DNA from: Polycladospora coralii
GTDB lineage: Bacteria > Bacillota > Bacilli > Thermoactinomycetales > Thermoactinomycetaceae
Assembly: GCF_014773435.2 (NCBI RefSeq)
Contig: NZ_JACXAG020000001.1
Span: 434,001-498,000, forward strand
Length of the DNA: 64,000 nucleotides
Direction: 5' to 3'
Positions within the stretch are counted from its first letter, which is position 1. Each line of letters begins with the position of its first letter. Under the pieces are notes generated by a model. The model ran no database searches. It was not told the origin of the DNA and worked only from the letters and a program-made list of their open reading frames with translations. The position numbers and the translations under genes are program-made. This document shows, piece after piece, positions 52,888-63,843 of the stretch.

Positions 52888-53594
52888 TTAAAATATTTTG
52901 GTCGAAAATTGTATGAGGAGTAGAAAGATCACCACTGCCATCACAACTGAAATGTGTGGCAGCAGTTTCATGGCAACCTGTGCCCCGATCAATGAACCGA
53001 TAGCGAGTGGTATGGCTAACTCCCAGTGAAAAAATTCCGTTTGGATGAAGATAATAAATGCCCCGAGACAACTTCCAAAAATTAAGACACGCGTGTATTG
53101 TACCGCCTTCATGTACGAAATTCCTCGCTTCAAGAAATGTAAAATACCGAAGGAACCCACCATCGTAGGCGCCTACCGCCACTAAGATGATGTAAGTGAA
53201 TGTTGAGGATGATTGCTTCTGATTTACTTGCTTCATTTCGATCTTACTGATGGACAGTACAAAAGCCAAAGTAAGGAGAACAATCGCCACTACATTCATC
53301 ATTTGTTCACTTAGGCGTGAAGTAATCAGCGCGCCAATACCACCCCCACAGCACGCTAGCACAAAAAATATCGCAATCTCTCTTATTGTTAATGTTTTAT
53401 TCCGTAGCAAGGTAAATACATTGGAAAAAGCAGCCAATCCACTTGAAAACTTGTTGGCTGCTACTCCAGCTTGCACTGGGATCCCAAAAAAACATCATAA
53501 CTGGAATGGTAATCAGTCCACTCCCACCCACCAAAGTGCCTAAAAAGGCGTCACCTAAACCACAAATAAAAAGTAACATCATTTGTTCATACAT
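52888..53594 (-). pseudogene. TauE/SafE-family permease gene with two frameshifts
   Basis: Three consecutive frames make one TauE/SafE protein. The first begins MYEQMMLLFICGLGDAFLGT and GGSGLITIPVMMFF; the second begins near VQAGVAANKFSSGLAAFSNV and ends at VGAYDGGF; the third runs from GSFGILHFL to a stop at 52888. The first shift falls in a run of seven T (minus strand), where six would restore GIPVQAG. Intact relatives move sulfite or organosulfonates across the membrane. The remainder is well conserved, so the damage is recent, or sequencing error is possible. Confidence 0.8.
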
Positions 53595-53630
53595 AAGCGC
53601 TCTCCATTTTCTACTACGATGTTTGCTTCG

Positions 53631-54194
53631 TTAATCCAACTGTTTCTCAAGTGCCACTTGTGTCGCTCGTTTAGCGGTGGATAGTTTACTACGTACATCT
53701 GCTGGGAACATTTGATTTATACTCGTTTGATAGCTACTCCCATCCAGCGGTACTTGATGAGAAACAATTTGCGTTTGCTTGTTTACTTGAAAGACGACCG
53801 GGACAGAAACCCCTGAACCTGTATCCCCTTTTCTGATGACTTCTTCACAGGTTACCCAAGCGTATACCTCTGTTCCATTTCCTTTTGTTTCTTCACCCAT
53901 CACCTGATTAGCGCAGTATATTTCCCCGCCTTCAATTGGCTGTATCAGATGGGATTTGGCATAGCGATTGATGGTACTATCCATTTGTAAAATGATTTTT
54001 TCCTTAGGGTTCTCAACAGGTTTTTCTTTAGATTCCTCTTTTGGCTCTTCCATTATGGCTGCTTTTTTAGGTATTTCAGATGGTTTTTCGGCAACTAACG
54101 GATCAGTAGCTGTCGATTGTACAGGCACTTCTTTTTCGCAGCCCAATGTAATGACTGAAACTGCGACTCCTAATAAAATCAGTTGCTTTTTCAC
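53631..54194 (-). CDS. putative lipoprotein, function unknown
   Basis: A 187-residue exported protein. GTG 54194 after GGAGGG gives a signal peptide ending in SVITLGC, an acceptable though not ideal lipobox. A Pro/Glu/Lys-rich spacer (EEPKEESKEKPVENPKEK) leads to a C-terminal domain with YAKSHLIQ, YAWVTCEEV and VSVPVVFQVN. There are two Cys in the mature domain. The family is not recognised. It is divergent from the FMN glutamate-synthase-like gene. Confidence 0.7.
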   Translation of the reverse strand: MKKQLILLGVAVSVITLGCEKEVPVQSTATDPLVAEKPSEIPKKAAIMEEPKEESKEKPVENPKEKIILQMDSTINRYAKSHLIQPIEGGEIYCANQVMGEETKGNGTEVYAWVTCEEVIRKGDTGSGVSVPVVFQVNKQTQIVSHQVPLDGSSYQTSINQMFPADVRSKLSTAKRATQVALEKQLD

Positions 54195-54297
54195 AAAAAC
54201 CCTCCACATCATTAATGGTCATCTACATCTCCTTTTAACTTCCAGTTTCATTGAAGCGCGAAACAGGAATATAGATATAGTGAAGGAGGAGATGTAG

Positions 54298-55863
54298 ATG
54301 ACTGAAATTGAATTTTGGCGAACAGGAACTTTTATCTGGTTCACCATACTCGTCATTTTCCCACTTACTCTTATTATGTATTTGTACATAAAAGATCGCA
54401 ACCAAAAGGAACACTCTATCCTGCGTAATTTCCCGATTTTGGGTAAAATCCGCTATATATTTGAGAAAATCGGACCCGAGATGCGCCAATACTGGTTCAA
54501 TGATGATCAGAATGGGACCCCTTTTTCACGCCTCGATTATTTAAATGTGATTTTCTCAGCTAAATATAAGCATCGTAAAATTGGATTTGGCAGCAAACGA
54601 GACTTTACCCCTGATCGCATCTATCTAAAAAACGATTTATTTCCTCGTCTTTATGAGGAGTTGTGTGTTGAACAAGCCCCTAAAGTGCAAACCCGCATCT
54701 ATGAGATTGAAGATGATGGATTGTTTACCCGTAAAGAACATACAAAACCCGTCCACGCAGATCCCTTTTACTTAAGCCCAGAGAATGTGATCACGATTGG
54801 GCAAAATACTGCTCGTCATCCCTTTACTTTAAAAGGACTCATCGGTCAATCCGGCATGAGTTATGGATCGCTCGGGGAGCGAGCTATTACGGCACTCTCC
54901 ATCGGATTAGGAAGAGCTGGTGGAACTTGGATGAATACGGGTGAAGGCGGACTATCTGATTATCACTTAGCAGGACAAACAGATATCATCATGCAAATCG
55001 GCCCTGCAATGTTTGGTGTGCGCACACCCGAAGGAAAGCTGGACTGGGAAGAACTAGAAAAAAAGGCGCAAATCCCACAGGTAAAAGCAATCGAACTAAA
55101 ACTTGCACAGGGTGCGAAGACACGTGGCGGTCATCTTGAAGGGGAGAAGGTAACACCTGATATTGCACGCATGCGCAAAATTGAACCATGGAAAACAGTA
55201 AATAGCCCCAATCGGTTTCCTTTTATTAAGAACAGCAAAGACTTAGTATCCTTTATTGACCAAATCCGAAGTCATACTGGGCTACCAGTCGGCATTAAAA
55301 TTGTAGTTGGGCACGCTGAACAGATCGAGGAACTTGCATCACAGATGAAAGAAAGCAATATTTACCCTGATTTTATTACCATTGATGGTGGCGAAGGTGG
55401 AACAGGTGCAACTTATCAAGAGTTAGCTGACAGTGTAGGTCTGCCTATATTGCAAGCGTTACCGATCGTGGATCGTGTGCTCAAACAGTATGGCCTGCGT
55501 GATCAAATCAAAATTTTTGCCTCTGGAAAATTAATCACACCGGACTTGATTGCGACTACACTTGCACTAGGAGCAGATTGTGTAAACATTGCACGTGGAT
55601 TTATGTTTTCTGTCGGCTGTATTCAAGCTCAGGTATGTCATAATAATACTTGTCCAGTCGGCGTTGCGACAACCGACCAGTCTTTACAGCACGCGCTCGA
55701 TATTGAAGAGAAATCGTATCGGGTTACAAACTATGTACTTTCATTGCGCGAAGGCCTTTACAACTTAGCCGCAGCCGCAGGTATTGATTCACCTACCAAG
55801 TTCTCACATCAGCACATCACTTCCATAAAATCCTCACACTCGGAATCCCTCACCCATGCATAA
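54298..55863 (+). CDS. FMN-binding glutamate synthase-like protein (YerD type)
   Basis: A 521-residue protein with one or two N-terminal membrane segments (FIWFTILVIFPLTLIMYLYI). The following domain resembles the FMN/Fe-S half of glutamate synthase: QSGMSYGSLGERAITALS, GEGGLS, QIGPAMFGVRTPEG, IKLAQGAKTRGGHL-type and TIDGGEGGTGATY. CHNNTCPVGVAT carries the Cys residues of the Fe-S cluster. It lacks the glutaminase domain, so it is not a complete GltB. AAGGAGGAG precedes the ATG. The physiological reaction of this membrane-tethered family is unknown. Confidence 0.88.
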   Translation: MTEIEFWRTGTFIWFTILVIFPLTLIMYLYIKDRNQKEHSILRNFPILGKIRYIFEKIGPEMRQYWFNDDQNGTPFSRLDYLNVIFSAKYKHRKIGFGSKRDFTPDRIYLKNDLFPRLYEELCVEQAPKVQTRIYEIEDDGLFTRKEHTKPVHADPFYLSPENVITIGQNTARHPFTLKGLIGQSGMSYGSLGERAITALSIGLGRAGGTWMNTGEGGLSDYHLAGQTDIIMQIGPAMFGVRTPEGKLDWEELEKKAQIPQVKAIELKLAQGAKTRGGHLEGEKVTPDIARMRKIEPWKTVNSPNRFPFIKNSKDLVSFIDQIRSHTGLPVGIKIVVGHAEQIEELASQMKESNIYPDFITIDGGEGGTGATYQELADSVGLPILQALPIVDRVLKQYGLRDQIKIFASGKLITPDLIATTLALGADCVNIARGFMFSVGCIQAQVCHNNTCPVGVATTDQSLQHALDIEEKSYRVTNYVLSLREGLYNLAAAAGIDSPTKFSHQHITSIKSSHSESLTHA

Positions 55864-55865
55864 GC

Positions 55866-55908
55866 AAAAGTGAAGTTTGCTTCTAACAGAGAAGCAAACT
55901 TCACTTTT
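55866..55908. terminator. bidirectional terminator
   Basis: AAAAGTGAAGTTTGCTTCT pairs with AGAAGCAAACTTCACTTTT around AACAG. It serves the convergent glutamate-synthase-like and ABC-F genes. Confidence 0.92.
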
Positions 55909-55911
55909 CAC

Positions 55912-57468
55912 CTAAAAAATCTTAGTTGTCCATGTTTCACCATTCCAAATTTGGTCTACTACATCTTGATAAAACTCTGGTTCATGGCTAATTAATAACA
56001 CGCTACCCTTATATGCTTTCAAAGCACGTTTTAACTCTTCTTTCGCTTCCACATCGAGGTGGTTAGTAGGTTCATCTAAAACTAATACATTGGTTTGGCG
56101 ATTGATTAACTTACAAAGACGAACTTTTGCCTTTTCGCCTCCACTCAGGACTTCCACTTTACTTTCGATATGTTCCGTTGTGAGGCCACATCTGGCAAGT
56201 GCAGATCTAATTTCAAATTGGGTATAGGAAGGGAATGCTTCCCAAACTTCTTCAATACAGGAATTTAAGTTTTTTTCTTTCGATTCTTGTTCAAAATAAC
56301 CAATTTCTAGATAATCACCACGCACAACCGAACCTGAGATCGGTTTGAGTTCTCCTAATAAACTACGTAATAAAGTCGTTTTTCCGATCCCATTTGCGCC
56401 TACTAAAGCAATTTTTTGACCGCGCTCCATTTGCAGGTTAAGGGGTTCTGATAATGGTTCATCGTATCCGATCACAAGTTGTTTCGCTTCAAAAATCCAT
56501 TTGCTTGGTGTGCGAGCTTCTTGAAAGTTAAATTGAGGCTTCGGTTTTTCTTTTTTAAGTTCAATCACATCCATTTTGTCCAATTTTTTCTGTCTGGACA
56601 TGGCCATATTACGTGTCGATACACGTGCTTTGTTACGCGCTACAAAATCCTTTAAATCAGCAATTTCTTGTTGTTGCTTCTTATAGGCCGATTCTAATTG
56701 TTGTTTCTTCACTTCATAAACGCGTTTAAAATCATCATAGTCTCCTACATAACGGGTTAGCTCTTGATTTTCCATGTGGTAGACCAAATTGATCACGCGA
56801 TTCAGAAAGGGAATGTCATGTGAAATGAGTATAAAGGCATTTTCATATGCTGTCAGATAGCGTTCCAACCACACGATATGCTCTTCATCTAAATAGTTCG
56901 TCGGCTCATCGAGGAGTAATATTTCCGGTTTTTCGAGTAAAAGTTTGGCCAACAATATTTTTGTGCGTTGACCTCCACTTAAATCATGCACATCGCGTTC
57001 CAATCCTATCTCGTCTAAACCAAGCCCACGCGCGATTTCTTGCACTTTCGCATCGATAATGTAGTAATCATTATTCGTAAGGGAGTCTTGAATCGTACCC
57101 ACTTCAGCTAGCATCTTTTCCAGCTCCTCGGGCGAAGCTTCTCCCATCTGTTCGTACATCTGATTCATTTCAGTTTCCATATCGATCAAGTACTGAAAGG
57201 CGCTCTTTAAGACATCGCGGATGGTTTGTCCTTTTTGTAAAACAGTATGTTGATCGAGATAACCGATACGTACTTTTTTAGCCCATTCAATCTTGCCCTC
57301 ATCTGGCTCTAATTGACGAGTAATAATATTCATAAAGGTTGATTTTCCTTCACCATTTGCACCAATCAACCCCACATGTTCTCCTTGTAAAAGACGAAAT
57401 GAAACATCATTTAAGATTGCGCGTCCTCCAAATCCATGGCTTACATTTTTTACAGTTAAAATACTCAT
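55912..57468 (-). CDS. yfmM: ABC-F ATPase, YfmM-like
   Basis: A 518-residue twin-ABC protein close in length and sequence to Bacillus subtilis YfmM: VKNVSHGFGGRAILNDVSF, GANGEGKSTFMN, LSGGQRTKILLAKLLL, LLLDEPTNYLDEEH, then a linker with RNKARVSTRNMAMSRQKKLD and second-domain motifs GANGIGKTTLL and LSGGEKAKVRLCKL. It acts on the ribosome, probably as a housekeeping translation factor or weak resistance protein; the precise role of YfmM is not settled. ATG 57468 has AGGTG seven bases upstream. It differs from the other ABC-F in this window in linker and context. Confidence 0.92.
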   Translation of the reverse strand: MSILTVKNVSHGFGGRAILNDVSFRLLQGEHVGLIGANGEGKSTFMNIITRQLEPDEGKIEWAKKVRIGYLDQHTVLQKGQTIRDVLKSAFQYLIDMETEMNQMYEQMGEASPEELEKMLAEVGTIQDSLTNNDYYIIDAKVQEIARGLGLDEIGLERDVHDLSGGQRTKILLAKLLLEKPEILLLDEPTNYLDEEHIVWLERYLTAYENAFILISHDIPFLNRVINLVYHMENQELTRYVGDYDDFKRVYEVKKQQLESAYKKQQQEIADLKDFVARNKARVSTRNMAMSRQKKLDKMDVIELKKEKPKPQFNFQEARTPSKWIFEAKQLVIGYDEPLSEPLNLQMERGQKIALVGANGIGKTTLLRSLLGELKPISGSVVRGDYLEIGYFEQESKEKNLNSCIEEVWEAFPSYTQFEIRSALARCGLTTEHIESKVEVLSGGEKAKVRLCKLINRQTNVLVLDEPTNHLDVEAKEELKRALKAYKGSVLLISHEPEFYQDVVDQIWNGETWTTKIF

Positions 57469-57558
57469 GATCGACACCTATCTCTAACGATTTATTTGGC
57501 TCACTCTTATTCAAGCAATGATTTTATCATAAACCAAATAAATATACGCGTAAAGAAA

Positions 57559-57590
57559 AGAAGCTTCGATAATGGATGAGCGAAGCTTCT
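57559..57590 (-). terminator. terminator after the thiolase gene
   Basis: AGAAGCTTCG pairs with CGAAGCTTCT around ATAATGGATGAG. On the minus strand it is followed by a T-rich run. Confidence 0.75.
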
Positions 57591-57603
57591 TCAGGATTTC
57601 TTC

Positions 57604-58755
57604 TTATTTGATTCGTTCGATAATCATAGCAGTAGCCATGCCATGGCCGATACACACCGTAAGGAGACCATATCTCCCCTGAATCCGTTCCAGTTCATGT
57701 AGTAACGTGGTTAATAACTTGGCGCCAGTTGCTCCGAGTGGATGCCCCAATGCAATGGCTCCTCCATTTACATTTACTTTATTTAAGTCAACATCAAGTT
57801 CTTTTTGCCAAGCTAATACCACGGGGGCAAATGCTTCATTAATTTCAATGCGGTCGATATCCGCAAGGGTTAAGTTGGCTTTCTGTAACACTTTTCGTGT
57901 AGCTGGAATGACACCATCTAACATCATGGTCGGATCGGAACCGACAACTACCTGTGCTACAATACGCGCTCGCCCTTTGATTCCCAATTCGTTTGCTTTC
58001 TTTGCATCCATTAATAATACGGCAGCAGCGCCATCACTCATCTGGCTTGCATTACCCGCTGTAATAAGCCCATGATCTACAAACACCGGTTTTAAAGCAG
58101 CGAGTGTTTCAGTGGAAGTGTCTGGGCGTGGCCCTTCATCTTCTCTCACCTGAATCAATTGATCATTGGCATCATGGCCTTGAAGCGGCATCAATTCTCG
58201 ATCAAATCGCTTTTCCGCAATCGCACGTAAGGCTCTTTTATGACTTTCCAGTGCGTATATATCGACTTGAGCACGCGTAATCCCATATTTTTGGGCGATC
58301 CGTTCAGCTGAGACCCCTTGATGAATAAATTCATATTGGTCAGCAAGTCGATCTGGAATGGAGTTTTCATTTTGATCACTCCCGATGGGAACCATCGTCA
58401 TATGTTCGACGCCTGCACCTATGGTGACATCCATATCACCTGAGCGAATTTCTTGGCAAGCAAAATGGATGGCTTGCTGTCCAGATCCGCACATGCGATT
58501 AATCTGGACAGCTGGCACTTCGACCGGGAACTTCGCTCTTAATACAGATAGACGTCCAATATTTAGTCCTTGTTCATTTAGTGGCGATACGCATCCCATG
58601 ACTACATCTTCTACCATTTCATCAGGAACACCAGCGCGACTAACCACTTCCCTCAGTACACTAGCACCTAATTCAACTGGATGGATATGACGAAAAACAC
58701 CTTTACGCCTCCCAACTGCTGTCCGAACCGCACTCACAATCACAACTTCTCTCAA
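57604..58755 (-). CDS. thiolase (acetyl-CoA C-acyltransferase)
   Basis: A 383-residue thiolase that cleaves or forms 3-ketoacyl-CoA. NRMCGSGQQAIHFACQEI has the nucleophile Cys, EINEAFAPVVLAWQ the Asn/Glu region, GGAIALGHPLGATGAK the first His, and TVCIGHGMATAMI the second catalytic Cys. The TTG start at 58755 follows TAGGAAG. It lies 18 bases after the 3-hydroxyacyl-CoA dehydrogenase gene, and the two form a beta-oxidation or butyrate-type operon. No enoyl-CoA hydratase or acyl-CoA dehydrogenase is adjacent, so direction and chain length are open. Confidence 0.93.
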   Translation of the reverse strand: MREVVIVSAVRTAVGRRKGVFRHIHPVELGASVLREVVSRAGVPDEMVEDVVMGCVSPLNEQGLNIGRLSVLRAKFPVEVPAVQINRMCGSGQQAIHFACQEIRSGDMDVTIGAGVEHMTMVPIGSDQNENSIPDRLADQYEFIHQGVSAERIAQKYGITRAQVDIYALESHKRALRAIAEKRFDRELMPLQGHDANDQLIQVREDEGPRPDTSTETLAALKPVFVDHGLITAGNASQMSDGAAAVLLMDAKKANELGIKGRARIVAQVVVGSDPTMMLDGVIPATRKVLQKANLTLADIDRIEINEAFAPVVLAWQKELDVDLNKVNVNGGAIALGHPLGATGAKLLTTLLHELERIQGRYGLLTVCIGHGMATAMIIERIK

Positions 58756-58773
58756 TCTGGCTTCCTACTTTCT

Positions 58774-59628
58774 CTACTCTGTGTAGTTATAAAATCCTTT
58801 TCCAGTTTTCCTACCCAAGTGTCCCGCTTCTACTAATTTTCTTAATATTTGAGGAGGACGAAAACGATCTCCATAGGCTTCTACCATTCCATCACTCGCA
58901 TATAATAAGGTATCCAGTCCAATATAATCGGATAATTCAAGTGGTCCCATCGGATAATTAAGTCCTAACCGTACCGATTTATCAATGTCCTCAGGACTTG
59001 CAACACCCTCTTCCAACATACGCATACTCTCAATTAGTTGTACCGACAGCGCACGAGTCGTCACAAAACCTTGATAATCTTTCACGAGTACAGATTCTTT
59101 TCCAATATCTCGCGAAAAGGATTGAATCGCATCGATCGTCTCTTTTGAGGTATCGAGCCCTTTCACAACTTCAATCAACTTCATTACAGGGGCAGGATTA
59201 AACCAATGCATCCCGATAACCCGATGGGGCTGCGATGTTGCTGATGCGATCGCTGTTACGCTAAGTTCAGAGGTGTTCGTCGCAAGAATCGCACTTGATT
59301 TTGCCAGCTGATCCAATTGCTCGAAAATTTCTTGCTTCAATTTTAATTGTTCTGGAATCGCTTCAATCACTAAATCTGCTTGGCTAACGGTCTCCTCTAA
59401 ATGTGAAGAATGTGTAATTCTGCCAAATGTTTTTTCAACATCGGTTTTCGACATATGACCTGCTTTTACAAAACGGGTTAAGCTTTTTTCTATGGTTGTC
59501 ATGCCACGTTGGAGCGCGAATTGAGAGATGTCATATAATGTAACAGATTTGTCTGCCATAGCAATGGCTTGTGCTATGCCATTTCCCATTGTACCCGCAC
59601 CAATCACTGCGACTTGATTGATTGTCAT
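58774..59628 (-). CDS. 3-hydroxybutyryl-CoA / 3-hydroxyacyl-CoA dehydrogenase
   Basis: A 284-residue NAD(P)-dependent enzyme. VAVIGAGTMGNGIAQAIA binds the cofactor. ILATNTSELSVTAIA and GMHWFNPAPVMKLIEVV hold the catalytic Ser/His region, and NYPMGPLELSDYIGLD with GHLGRKTGKGFYNY forms the C-terminal helical domain. The length equals that of Hbd/MmgB-type enzymes. GAGGGG precedes the ATG. It is the first gene of a pair with the thiolase. Confidence 0.93.
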   Translation of the reverse strand: MTINQVAVIGAGTMGNGIAQAIAMADKSVTLYDISQFALQRGMTTIEKSLTRFVKAGHMSKTDVEKTFGRITHSSHLEETVSQADLVIEAIPEQLKLKQEIFEQLDQLAKSSAILATNTSELSVTAIASATSQPHRVIGMHWFNPAPVMKLIEVVKGLDTSKETIDAIQSFSRDIGKESVLVKDYQGFVTTRALSVQLIESMRMLEEGVASPEDIDKSVRLGLNYPMGPLELSDYIGLDTLLYASDGMVEAYGDRFRPPQILRKLVEAGHLGRKTGKGFYNYTE

Positions 59629-59691
59629 GAGATCCCCTCACTTCTTTTACCTATCTTGTTTTCTTTCGACATATATCAACGTTTTTCCTGT

Positions 59692-62019
59692 TTATTGAAT
59701 ATGTAGATATTTGTCTGATGGGATTTGAGTGATAAACGGTGTTAGCTCACCTTCATATAAGAGATGTAATTCATGCATTGCACGTGTACAAGCAACATAA
59801 AGCCATTTCCTTTCTTCAGGCCGGCTAAACTGTATAGAACTGACATCATGCACAATGACCGCATCAAACTCGATACCTTTTGCCAAATAGATAGGGATCG
59901 CTAATACGCCTTGATCAAATGACTCATTTTTCTCTTCAATTCGTGTCATCTGGATATGTGCTTGCAGAAGCGAAAAGATAGCCTTACTCTCATTAGCCGT
60001 CTTACAAATAATCGCAATGGTTTGATGCTGTTGTTGTAATTTTTTTATACATCCTATCATTTTCTCAAGATAAGATCGTGAATCTTGGGCTTTCGTTATC
60101 GTGGGTACCTTTCCATCACGATGAAAGGGTTCAATTGTGTCATCTTCAACGATTTCACGTGCAAACAACATGATCGGACCGGTAGAACGATAACTTTTCT
60201 TCAATGAAAAGATGCTTGTCTGATTTTCCCCATACAAAGAAGTAAAAGAAGCAAGATCGACAGCAGATTGTGTTAGTCCATGTAACGCTTGATTAAAATC
60301 CCCTACTACTGTCATTTTACTAAACGGAAACATCTTTTTTATCATGTACAATTGAAAAGGCGTATAATCTTGTACTTCATCGATGAATACATGACGAATC
60401 GATGTATTTGTTTGATATCCATGAATAGATGCGAAAAGATATAGAAAAGAAGTGGCATCTTCATACGGCAAAAATGCCTGCAATCGTTGCCTCGTATCTA
60501 CACATATTTCTCGCCAAACGGAACAATCCAATTCCTCAGGGGTACGATTATATTGAAATAACTGATTGTAGGTCTCCCATACATCTACAAAGGAAAGTTT
60601 TTGAATGACATGCTTGATCGGCTTTAGTTCCCTTTTCACGACGTAGGAGGCCAATTGATTATATTCTGCTTCAAAATCATCTTGATCCCCTTGACGATAC
60701 TCCTTTTTTTCCAGTTCTTGATAAACTTGCTGGTATACTGCTTTATCCAACAGTTCTACTGCTGATTCCACCCATGCTTCTTTTTTCATCTCTTCTTGTA
60801 AACGATACAATTCCTGAAGTAGCAGCTGAGATAGCAATTGCATCCGATTTTTTAGCCGAAGCTGTAAGTCGGTTTGGTCAAATAACTTCTGGATATCTTG
60901 TGCAGTGAACAAAGCCCTCCCTTGAAATAGAATATCACTAAAAATCATACCTCGATTTCCTAGTTCTTCTACATAACAATCAATGAAACGCATAAAATTT
61001 GGGGTTCCTTTATACTGAATACCTGCCATTCTCGTTTTATAGTGTGGATCTCTTACGCCAGTAAGTGCAAATTCCAATTGATCATATCCAGATTCAACCC
61101 GTATGTCAGCGGGGAGTGTGCGATTTAAATAAACTTGATACGTCGTTTGTTGCATATTTTCCTCACCTAATTCCGGCAAAACTTCACGTATATATTGACT
61201 AAACAGTAGGTTAGGTGAAAAAAGAACAATTTGATCGGCATTTAAGCCCTTACGGTACCGATAGAGCAGATATGCAATACGTTGCATCACAACAGATGTT
61301 TTCCCACTTCCAGCTACACCTTGTACCATTAACATCCGACTTCTCTCATCGCGAATGATTGCATTTTGCTCTTTTTGAATAGTGGCTACAATACTTCGCA
61401 TATTTGTGTCCGCTTGTTTTCCCAATACAGTTTGTAATCGTTCATCTCGAATGGTTAGACGCGTTTCAAACACGTGCTTAAGCACACCATTTTTAATCAA
61501 ATATTGTCTTTTCCCTTGGACCTCTCCCCTGAATTTCCTATCCAATGCCTGGTATTCAGTTTCACCGATCTCAGAATCATAGAATAAACTCGCAATTGGA
61601 GAACGCCAATCATAAATCAAAAAATGAGTCTCTTGATGATCTAATAGTGAAGCAAGTCCCACATATACTTCCTCTGCTTTTTTCTGATTCTCTTCACAAA
61701 AATCAACCCTACCAAAATAGGGCGACCTTTTTAGTTGTTTTAATACTTTCATTTCTTTAGCGGTATGACGATGGGTTCGCTCTCGTTCAGATAATACACC
61801 CGCTTGTTGATTCAAACTAGCTAGTGTTTCAATTGCTTCATCAGTATCATCCAGATTAATCGTGACTTGATCCCAAAAAGTTTTACGAATCTCAACAATA
61901 TCTTGTTGAAGAACAGATGTTTTTTGAGTGATTCGCTGTAATCGTTTTGTAATTTCTATCATGACATCCTTTATTCGTTGCTGCTCTTTTAATTTATCAA
62001 AGTGAGAAAGGGTCATCAT
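59692..62019 (-). CDS. helD: RNA polymerase recycling motor ATPase HelD
   Basis: A 775-residue UvrD-like superfamily 1 ATPase that removes stalled RNA polymerase from DNA and RNA. It has an N-terminal coiled-coil arm (about 1-90) and FLIYDWRSPIASLFYDSEIG, a strong HelD signature. Walker A is GVAGSGKTSVVMQRIAYLLY, Walker B VFIDEVQDYTPFQL, and motif III VVGDFNQALHG. The C-terminus has GIEFDAVIVHD and YVACTRAMHELHLL. The length equals that of Bacillus HelD. AAAGGAG lies four bases before ATG 62019 and seven before a second ATG at 62016; either could be used. Confidence 0.92.
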   Translation of the reverse strand: MMTLSHFDKLKEQQRIKDVMIEITKRLQRITQKTSVLQQDIVEIRKTFWDQVTINLDDTDEAIETLASLNQQAGVLSERERTHRHTAKEMKVLKQLKRSPYFGRVDFCEENQKKAEEVYVGLASLLDHQETHFLIYDWRSPIASLFYDSEIGETEYQALDRKFRGEVQGKRQYLIKNGVLKHVFETRLTIRDERLQTVLGKQADTNMRSIVATIQKEQNAIIRDERSRMLMVQGVAGSGKTSVVMQRIAYLLYRYRKGLNADQIVLFSPNLLFSQYIREVLPELGEENMQQTTYQVYLNRTLPADIRVESGYDQLEFALTGVRDPHYKTRMAGIQYKGTPNFMRFIDCYVEELGNRGMIFSDILFQGRALFTAQDIQKLFDQTDLQLRLKNRMQLLSQLLLQELYRLQEEMKKEAWVESAVELLDKAVYQQVYQELEKKEYRQGDQDDFEAEYNQLASYVVKRELKPIKHVIQKLSFVDVWETYNQLFQYNRTPEELDCSVWREICVDTRQRLQAFLPYEDATSFLYLFASIHGYQTNTSIRHVFIDEVQDYTPFQLYMIKKMFPFSKMTVVGDFNQALHGLTQSAVDLASFTSLYGENQTSIFSLKKSYRSTGPIMLFAREIVEDDTIEPFHRDGKVPTITKAQDSRSYLEKMIGCIKKLQQQHQTIAIICKTANESKAIFSLLQAHIQMTRIEEKNESFDQGVLAIPIYLAKGIEFDAVIVHDVSSIQFSRPEERKWLYVACTRAMHELHLLYEGELTPFITQIPSDKYLHIQ

Positions 62020-62202
62020 GCATCTCCTTTGTTGATTTAGACATATTGACAAGCTTCTATACGACATGTTATATTGTGTATCAGATATATTTTTTGAAAT
62101 TTCACTTTAAATCGACTCGTTTATTTAGCATATAGGAAAGAAAGCATGAACACAAGTTGTTATTCTAAAGAATAAAATGATGATGGTGCTTTTTTTTTGA
62201 TG

Positions 62203-62239
62203 AAAAGTGAGGTGTTCTCTCAGAGAACACCTCACTTTT
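62203..62239 (-). terminator. terminator after the collagen-like gene
   Basis: AAAAGTGAGGTGTTCTCT pairs exactly with AGAGAACACCTCACTTTT around a single base. A long T run on the plus strand (62191-62198) could also let it act as a stop for plus-strand transcripts. Confidence 0.88.
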
Positions 62240-62241
62240 GA

Positions 62242-63642
<1,401 letters not shown>

Positions 63643-63798
63643 TTAACTACCTCATTTTATCCGAGATATTTCATTATATGAGCGGAGTAAGGTCCTAATA
63701 CTTTTTTTGTCAAAATATGCTTGTTCAAGTTGTATCATGTATAATTTACTGCTTTTTTGGTAACTTCTCATTTTAATTCGCGGTCCAAAAACAAAAAA

Positions 63799-63833
63799 AG
63801 GATATGGAGACATGAATCATATCTCCATATCCT
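63799..63833 (-). terminator. terminator of the truncated upstream gene
   Basis: AGGATATGGAGA pairs with TCTCCATATCCT around CATGAATCATA; on the minus strand a T-rich run follows. Confidence 0.85.
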
Positions 63834-63843
63834 CTCTATCACC

